From: Dysgonomonas sp. 521
Lineage (GTDB): Bacteria; Bacteroidota; Bacteroidia; Bacteroidales; Dysgonomonadaceae
NCBI RefSeq assembly: GCF_010501055.1
Contig: NZ_QVMO01000024.1
Span: forward strand, 1-48,567
Direction: 5' to 3'
DNA length: 48,567 nucleotides
The notes below the pieces were generated by a model, which was not told where the DNA came from, did no database searches, and saw only the letters and a program-made list of their open reading frames with translations. The translations under genes were made by a program, and so were the position numbers. Shown here piece after piece: positions 43,142-48,567 of the stretch. Each line of letters starts with the position of its first letter. The first letter of the stretch is position 1.

Positions 43142-45541
43142 TTACAGCAGATTTCCTATCCTGAATCCTAGAAATACCGTACGTGGCAGGCTTGGCCCGT
43201 AGATATATGACGGGTCGCGATCAACGCCTCTGTCGTAATCTTTCTGATAAGAATTGAATATGTTTTTCATTCCGGCAAACCATTCAATAGTGACATTACC
43301 GGCCAGTCTCATGTCGTAATGGAACTTCAATCCGGCATCGAAAAAAGTTTTTGATTTGCGTAATTCCCCGGTTTCCGGATTTTCCAGTTCGGGCCCGAAA
43401 TAAGGTACGAGCATTTTTCCTGTATAATTACCAGTAGCCGATAGTCCGAAGTTGCGGGCAAATTCCCAGTCCAGCGCTAAGAAGCCATAAGTGTCGGGCG
43501 TTCTGAAGAATTTTTTTTCGCCAAAGGTTTCATCCCCTACCTTATATTTACTGGATTGGAATGTGAAACCTGCACTCAGATTCAGCTTGTCGGACGGCAT
43601 TAATTTGAATTCAAGGTTTACTCCCTGTACAACGGCGCCATCCTTTGAGTTGATGCGTGTATAGATAACAGTTCCGTTTTCATCGGGTTCTCCAATTTCA
43701 TTTCTGAAAGGATTATGCAATTTGTTATAAAACCCTTCAACCAGGATACTTGTATTCACTCCTCCAAGTTTTTTGTTGAGGTCGAAAGACAATGTGAAGC
43801 TTGAACTGTTCTCCTGTTTCAGGTCAGGGTCATTCTTGTTTATTACCTGACGAGAACCGGAAGTTTCGATATGGAGGTCTTCATCGAAAATCTGAGGTGC
43901 GCGGTAGCCTCTTGAGAAGCCGAGACGGGTTTGCAGATACGGAAGTATGTCGTACATGATACTTGCGCGGGGCACCAGTACAGTCCCCGATTTATCGCTA
44001 TCGGCCTGCTTGTCGTCTATCGTGTAATGCTCGACACGTGCGCCCGCTAGGAATTTCGCTTTCCCTACTTTTATTTCGTATTGGGCAAAAGCTCCTGTTG
44101 TAGACAGGGACTGGTCGGAAACGATACGGTTAGGGACGTGTGTTACAATTACTTCTGTTCCGGTTTCGTCCACTTCATATTCAGGATATCCCAGTTTTTT
44201 ATCTATCAGGTGCGAACCGGTGTGTTCTACACCTGCTATCAAAGTTGAAAAATCATTGATTGATACTTTATACTGGGCGCCAAAGTTGTAAGTCTTGTCT
44301 TTGGTGTTGCCATAATCGCTTAACGACTGGTTTGCCCCGTAATAAGAATCCCTGTCGAGGTATTGTCCCGAAGCGAATACAGTAAGTAGATCGCTTTCGC
44401 GTAGATATTGCTCATAAGTAAGTGCTCCTGCCAGCATGTCGTGCTTTACCGATTCGGATATATCTCTTTCATGGTCGGGATAACTTTGTTTATTTCCTCC
44501 TTTTCGCTGTTCCCGTATATTGAAAAAGTCGAGGCTTAATTTGCTCCTGTAAGCAGGACGGTGAAAAATACGTGTTCCTATCACGGTGTTTTTCATTGGT
44601 GCTATTTCAGAAAAACTATCGCCATTTGCGTCAAACATTTTGCGGTCACGCATATTTCCGAAAACGGAAATTCCCGTTTTGTGGTCGTCAGTAACCAGTG
44701 TCGCATTGAATGTCGCGTTATAATCGGCAGCCGGCCCGTTAGAACCACTGACACCTGTCCCGATTAACGATGTGTTGAATCCTGCCTCAAAACTATTCGA
44801 CTTAGGGTCTTTCAGTATCAGGTTGATAGTTCCGGCAATGGCGTTCGAACCATACAGAACCGAACCACCACCTCTGACTACTTCTATGCGCTCCAGCATA
44901 TTCGCAGGAATCAATTCCAGGCCATATACTCCGGCCAGTCCGCTGAATATGGGGCGGCTGTTTATTAATATCTGCGAGTACGGGCCTTCCATACCGTTCA
45001 TTCTTACCTGTGAGAAACCACAGTTCTGGCAGTCGTTTTCGTAACGTAATCCGGTACAATAGTTCAGGCCTTCGCCCAATACCACCGACTGGGTCGTTTC
45101 CAGCATCTTGGTGCTGATGGTATTTACTATTACAGGTGCTTCGGTTCGTTTCTGGGATGTTCGTCCCGCAGTTACGACTACCTCATTCAGGTTGAGGGCG
45201 TCTTCTTCAATTTCAAAGTTAACTTCTATTGATTTTCCCCGTTTTAGCTCTACTTCTTTTTCTTGCGGTTTATATCCTATGCCCTGTGCTACTACTGTAA
45301 ATTTCCCTTCCGGTAAATTTTTCAAGGCATAGTGTCCGGTAGCATCTGTAGCTACACCGATAGTCGTATTTTTCAATACGATATTAATGAAAGAGATATG
45401 CTCGCCTGTTTTAGCATTGATTACATGGCCGAATATATTAGCATCGGTTCGCACCAGATCGGCATGTATGTGTGCAAGGTTGAAAAACAGGAAGACAGAT
45501 AGGATTAGAAGAACTTTTGAAATACTTTTTGTTGTATTCAT
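43142..45541 (-). CDS. TonB-dependent outer membrane receptor
   Basis: The 799-aa receptor has a signal peptide, a carboxypeptidase-regulatory-like domain (about 35-110), a TonB-box-like EVVVTAGR, a plug domain (about 120-245; MLERIEVVRGGGSVLYGSNAIAGTINLIL) and a C-terminal barrel ending in LGFRIGNLL. The plug holds a Cys pair, DCQNCG. It is of the CirA/BtuB kind, not a SusC (no SusD partner), so iron chelates, haem or a corrinoid are candidates. It has its own promoter and terminator; no transporter genes are adjacent. Confidence 0.9.
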   Translation of the reverse strand: MNTTKSISKVLLILSVFLFFNLAHIHADLVRTDANIFGHVINAKTGEHISFINIVLKNTTIGVATDATGHYALKNLPEGKFTVVAQGIGYKPQEKEVELKRGKSIEVNFEIEEDALNLNEVVVTAGRTSQKRTEAPVIVNTISTKMLETTQSVVLGEGLNYCTGLRYENDCQNCGFSQVRMNGMEGPYSQILINSRPIFSGLAGVYGLELIPANMLERIEVVRGGGSVLYGSNAIAGTINLILKDPKSNSFEAGFNTSLIGTGVSGSNGPAADYNATFNATLVTDDHKTGISVFGNMRDRKMFDANGDSFSEIAPMKNTVIGTRIFHRPAYRSKLSLDFFNIREQRKGGNKQSYPDHERDISESVKHDMLAGALTYEQYLRESDLLTVFASGQYLDRDSYYGANQSLSDYGNTKDKTYNFGAQYKVSINDFSTLIAGVEHTGSHLIDKKLGYPEYEVDETGTEVIVTHVPNRIVSDQSLSTTGAFAQYEIKVGKAKFLAGARVEHYTIDDKQADSDKSGTVLVPRASIMYDILPYLQTRLGFSRGYRAPQIFDEDLHIETSGSRQVINKNDPDLKQENSSSFTLSFDLNKKLGGVNTSILVEGFYNKLHNPFRNEIGEPDENGTVIYTRINSKDGAVVQGVNLEFKLMPSDKLNLSAGFTFQSSKYKVGDETFGEKKFFRTPDTYGFLALDWEFARNFGLSATGNYTGKMLVPYFGPELENPETGELRKSKTFFDAGLKFHYDMRLAGNVTIEWFAGMKNIFNSYQKDYDRGVDRDPSYIYGPSLPRTVFLGFRIGNLL

Positions 45542-45591
45542 AATTAGTGTAAGGATAGATCAGTTGTTATATATAGGGTATAATTGAGGCA

Positions 45592-45622
45592 CAAAAGTAG
45601 GAGGATTGCGTTTTTTTAACAA
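45592..45622 (-). promoter_or_regulatory. Promoter of the TonB-dependent receptor
   Basis: On the minus strand TACTTTTG (45599-45592) matches TAnnTTTG, with TTG (45622-45620) 20 bases upstream. It lies about 50 bases before ATG 45541. Confidence 0.7.
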
Positions 45623-45626
45623 TCGC

Positions 45627-45666
45627 TATATCTAGGTATTTTGCGCTAACTTGATACCTAGATATA
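45627..45666. repeat. Perfect 13-bp inverted repeat upstream of the receptor promoter
   Basis: TATATCTAGGTAT (45627-45639) and ATACCTAGATATA (45654-45666), 14-base loop. It touches the -33 box and overlaps the end of the TolC remnant. It could be a regulator binding site or the scar of the rearrangement that cut TolC. Confidence 0.6.
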
Positions 45667-46278
45667 GGGAGTATTTATTTTGTATCGATACTTGTCGCAA
45701 CCGGAATTGTGCCTGACGTATTTTGTGATGTTTTGCTCCTCCGTCAAAAATCGGGATAGATAGTTTTGCCCCGAAATATGTAGCGTTAGACCAGAATGTA
45801 CTCTTACTAATCGTGAATTGCTCATTTTCGAAATTATAACCGGAAGAAGCAAACAAGGATAAAGTCGGAAGATAAGCCTGCCGGAGTTGCCGGATTTCTA
45901 ACTCCCCGGCTTTTTTCTCATTATTCAGTATAAGCAGTTCGGTTTTATTTTGTATATAGTTCTCCTGAACAGCGGATAAAAAGCTTTCTAATGGGGATAA
46001 CTCCATATTGCCTTTTGCAAGAAACTGATATTCCAATGGCATACCCATCAATACTTTCAGGTAGTTCATCTGTTGGCTTAGGGTGGCGGCGGTTTTCTGA
46101 ATATCGACTTTCATATTGCTGATATTCACCTTCATCCGGTTCAGGTCGATTTCGCGGGTAATTCATATAAATGGAATCCATAGGCATTCAGTTCTGCATT
46201 CTCCAAATCCTTGGCTATCCAACAGTAAGTTATGCGCAAGTCATCCAGCGCATCGTAATAAAGTATTATAGTAGAAGA
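45632..46278 (-). pseudogene. Remnant of a TolC-family outer membrane efflux gene
   Basis: Two frames together give TolC-like sequence: first YYDALDDLRITY to AYGFHLYEL (46260 to about 46155), then after a frameshift near 46150 REIDLNRMKVNISNMKVDI and on to TYFGAKLSIPIFDGGAKHHK. The 5' part is missing: homology begins about 12 bases from the glnS stop. The 3' end breaks off at the 13-bp inverted repeat. Intact relatives are about 430-480 aa; only some 210 remain. A decayed efflux gene without its usual membrane-fusion partner nearby. Confidence 0.75.
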
Positions 46279-46289
46279 TTAAATTTAAA

Positions 46290-47984
46290 TCATTTATCTT
46301 TTGCCTTTGCCCACGAATCTTTCAGTGATACAGTACGGTTAAACACCATATTGTCTGGTGTAGAATCCTTGTCCACACAGAAATATCCTGTGCGCTGGAA
46401 CTGGAATTTGTCTCCTTCTTTCGCACCCTTCAGGTAAGACTCCATTTTGCAGCCTTTAAGTACCTTTAATGAGTCCGGATTCAACAGTTCCCTGAAGTCA
46501 CGTTCATCATCAGCGGGGTTTTCTACCATGAAGAGGCGGTCGTACAAGCGTACTTCGGCATCGAAGCATCCGTCTACAGATACCCAGTGGATCGTTCCTT
46601 TTACTTTGCGTCCGCTGTCAGGCATACCGCTTTTTGTCATCTCGTCATATTCGGCATATACTTCGGTAACGTTACCTGCTTCATCTTTTTTGCAGCCTGT
46701 ACATTTCACGATATACGCGTTTTTCAGGCGTACTTCGTTGCCCGGAGTCAGGCGGAAATATTTCTTAGGGGCATCTTCCATAAAGTCGTCACGCTCAATA
46801 TATAACTCGCGTGAGAATAGTATCTCATGGCTTCCCGCATTCTCGTCTTCGGGGTTGTTCTGTGCCGGCATAATTTCGGTCTTACCCTCAGGGTAATTCG
46901 TTATAACCAGCTTTACCGGATTAAGAACTGCCGATACACGGTTTGCCTTCTTATTCAGGTCTTCGCGTATAGCATACTCAAGAAGTCCTATATCGTTTAC
47001 CCCGTCATATTTGGTATAACCGATCTTGTCCATCAGTATGCGGATAGATTCAGGAGTATATCCCCTGCGGCGGAACCCTGTAATAGTAGGCATCCGCGGG
47101 TCGTCCCAACCTTTAAGTATTCCCTCTTCTACCATAGCGCGCAGGTTGCGCTTACTCAGCAGCGTATAAGTGAATTGCAGTTTGTTGAACTCATACTGAC
47201 GCGGGCGGTAGTCGCTTGTCGCCAACTGGTCGATAAACCAGTCGTAAAGCGGGCGGTGAGGCACAAACTCCAAGGTGCAGAGCGAATGGGTTACTCCTTC
47301 GAAGTAGTCGCATTGCCCGTGCGCAAAGTCGTACATCGGATAAACGTTCCACTTGTTGCCTGTACGGTGATGCGGACGTTTGATAACACGATAAATAATC
47401 GGGTCGCGGAAGTGCATATTGGCTGCCGCCATATCTATTTTGGCACGAAGTACCATAGTTCCTTCTTCAATAACGCCTTCGTTCATCTTATGGAATAGGT
47501 CGAGGCTTTCCTCTACAGGGCGGTCACGGTAAGGGCTGGCAACTCCCGGCTCGGTAGGTGTTCCCTTTTGTTTTGCAATATCTTCGGCCGACTGCTCATC
47601 TATATAGGCTTTGCCTTCTTTTATCAGTTGTATGGCAAAGTCCCAAAGTTGAGGAAAATAGTCGGAGGCGTAATATACATTGGCCCAGTCATAGCCCAAC
47701 CATTTTATATCGTCCATAATGGAGTCTACATATTCCACTTCTTCCTTTACCGGATTGGTATCATCGAAGCGGAGATTACATACCCCGCCATATTGTTGGG
47801 CTATACCAAAGTCTATACAGATAGCCTTTGCATGTCCTATATGCAGATATCCGTTTGGTTCAGGCGGAAAACGGGTTTGCACGCGGCTGTCGTTCTTGCC
47901 TTCTTTCAGGTCGTTTTCTACTATGACTTCTATAAAATTGAGACTTCTTTTAAGTTCTTCCGTATTTACAGTATTTTCAGACAT
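46290..47984 (-). CDS. glnS: Glutaminyl-tRNA synthetase
   Basis: The 564-aa class I synthetase charges tRNA-Gln. The HIGH motif is HIGH at 48-51 (PPEPNGYLHIGHAKAI) and the KMSKS counterpart is LLSKRN (275-280). The C-terminal beta-barrel anticodon domain follows. Its presence implies direct glutaminylation. It is 30 bases after the small lipoprotein gene, likely the same transcript. Confidence 0.96.
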   Translation of the reverse strand: MSENTVNTEELKRSLNFIEVIVENDLKEGKNDSRVQTRFPPEPNGYLHIGHAKAICIDFGIAQQYGGVCNLRFDDTNPVKEEVEYVDSIMDDIKWLGYDWANVYYASDYFPQLWDFAIQLIKEGKAYIDEQSAEDIAKQKGTPTEPGVASPYRDRPVEESLDLFHKMNEGVIEEGTMVLRAKIDMAAANMHFRDPIIYRVIKRPHHRTGNKWNVYPMYDFAHGQCDYFEGVTHSLCTLEFVPHRPLYDWFIDQLATSDYRPRQYEFNKLQFTYTLLSKRNLRAMVEEGILKGWDDPRMPTITGFRRRGYTPESIRILMDKIGYTKYDGVNDIGLLEYAIREDLNKKANRVSAVLNPVKLVITNYPEGKTEIMPAQNNPEDENAGSHEILFSRELYIERDDFMEDAPKKYFRLTPGNEVRLKNAYIVKCTGCKKDEAGNVTEVYAEYDEMTKSGMPDSGRKVKGTIHWVSVDGCFDAEVRLYDRLFMVENPADDERDFRELLNPDSLKVLKGCKMESYLKGAKEGDKFQFQRTGYFCVDKDSTPDNMVFNRTVSLKDSWAKAKDK

Positions 47985-48014
47985 ATGGTATAGGAATATA
48001 TTAGTTTCTTATTA

Positions 48015-48260
48015 TTATTTTTCGGCTTCTTCCATGTATTGATGGTATAACTTGCGGAACTCCTCATATTCATCGGTGCCTATATAGCTGTTCACTATTT
48101 CTTGCGATTCTTTATATAGTTCCTCCGCTTTCTGCAGGTCAGCATCCTTAGCATATTCTATCGATTGCTTATTCAATTCAGCGGCCTTTTTGGCATCGTT
48201 ATCCAGTGAAGAACAAGCAAAAAACAAAAATAAGATAAAAATTAACGCAAGCTGTTTCAT
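48015..48260 (-). CDS. Small lipoprotein
   Basis: The predicted 81-aa protein has a signal peptide with lipobox FFACSS (Cys16) and a helical, charged remainder that resembles a single TPR-like helical pair (ADLQKAEELYKESQEI). Function unknown. It precedes glnS. Confidence 0.8.
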   Translation of the reverse strand: MKQLALIFILFLFFACSSLDNDAKKAAELNKQSIEYAKDADLQKAEELYKESQEIVNSYIGTDEYEEFRKLYHQYMEEAEK

Positions 48261-48280
48261 ATCATGTAAAATTGAAGGTA

Positions 48281-48288
48281 CAAAGATA
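48281..48288 (-). promoter_or_regulatory. -7 box for the lipoprotein-glnS unit
   Basis: TATCTTTG on the minus strand (48288-48281), 20 bases before ATG 48260; no clear -33 box. Confidence 0.55.
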
Positions 48289-48341
48289 TGCTTTTTTGGG
48301 TTATGAGTGGTAAAATGGGTGATTCATTCTGTAAGGTTGCT

Positions 48342-48551
48342 ATGAAAACGAAAGAATTTGTTATATTTATTGGCAATACTGTCCTAAATAAAAATAGCAT
48401 TTCCAAATGCCGGCTTGCAAATATGTTCAGGCGATGGTTCAGCTATATTCTGGAAAAAGGACCCCCTGCCGATATTCGGGAGCTGGTTCAGGAGGTTCAA
48501 GGAATGGATTGTCGAGCCAGTACTGCAAATCTATCTTTACGTACAGATTGA
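48342..48551 (+). CDS. Possible small protein, unrecognised
   Basis: An open frame of 69 codons from ATG 48342 (MKTKEFVIFIGNTV) to TGA 48551; the longer frame from 48288 overlaps the opposite promoter. The product is basic, with FRRWFSYILEKGPP then an acidic helix-like stretch. I recognise no family. It may be a truncated piece of a larger element that continues past the window. Confidence 0.3.
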   Translation: MKTKEFVIFIGNTVLNKNSISKCRLANMFRRWFSYILEKGPPADIRELVQEVQGMDCRASTANLSLRTD

Positions 48552-48567
48552 GCCTGATGAAAGCAAC

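Noticed and set aside
46827..47993. Frames of 223 and 141 codons opposite glnS
   Set aside because: Antisense shadows of glnS, which has intact HIGH and SKR motifs.
1..48567. CRISPR arrays, tRNA or rRNA genes
   Set aside because: No regularly spaced identical repeats with unique spacers, and no tRNA cloverleaf or rRNA signature seen in the gene-free stretches.

Overview
The window is Bacteroidota DNA, most likely from a Dysgonomonas-like member of the Bacteroidales (the genus is inferred, not proven). Pointers are TAnnTTTG-type -7 promoter boxes, scarce Shine-Dalgarno sequences, an OmpP1/FadL porin, a TonB-dependent receptor with a carboxypeptidase-like N-terminal domain, and a str-S10-spc-alpha ribosomal supercluster with no tuf gene between fusA and rpsJ.

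Layout. 1-1346 is gene-free and full of repeats: a tandem 20-bp repeat, two 212-bp inverted-repeat elements (family A), and between them a roughly 600-bp GC-rich, heavily palindromic element (C1). 1347-6941 carries a FadL-like porin, a lipoprotein, a Wzx-type flippase, and a hemerythrin/RIC-like di-iron protein paired with a LuxR-type regulator whose receiver domain is degenerate. 6942-8247 is gene-free and holds the inverted second copy of the palindromic element (C2), a 177-bp inverted-repeat element (family B2) and the promoter of the ribosomal cluster. 8248-26572 is an uninterrupted 33-gene run: rpsL-rpsG-fusA-rpsJ-rplCDWB-rpsS-rplV-rpsC-rplP-rpmC-rpsQ-rplNXE-rpsN-rpsH-rplFR-rpsE-rpmD-rplO-secY-map-infA-rpmJ-rpsMKD-rpoA-rplQ, closed by a strong terminator. 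It makes ribosomal proteins, EF-G, IF-1, the SecY translocon, methionine aminopeptidase and the RNA polymerase alpha subunit.

26898-48567 is mixed chromosomal housekeeping: pbpC; a small operon of a membrane protein, a GNAT acetyltransferase and a P-loop kinase-like protein; a flippase-like LPG-synthase-TM protein; a HAD phosphatase; a WG-repeat protein; xseB-ispD; tatA; a second HAD protein; a D-2-hydroxyacid dehydrogenase; a low-molecular-weight tyrosine phosphatase; a second LuxR-type regulator with an intact receiver; a secreted esterase; a subtilisin-like protease translationally coupled to xseA; a TonB-dependent receptor; a decayed TolC gene; and a small lipoprotein upstream of glnS.

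The most unusual content is non-coding. At least four families of small inverted-repeat elements are present. Element C folds on paper into a nearly unpaired-free four-way junction flanked by two look-alike hairpins, and its two copies differ by compensated base-pair swaps in one stem. A separate repeat (family D) sits directly upstream of three unrelated genes, always in the gene's own orientation, and in two cases runs right up to the start codon.
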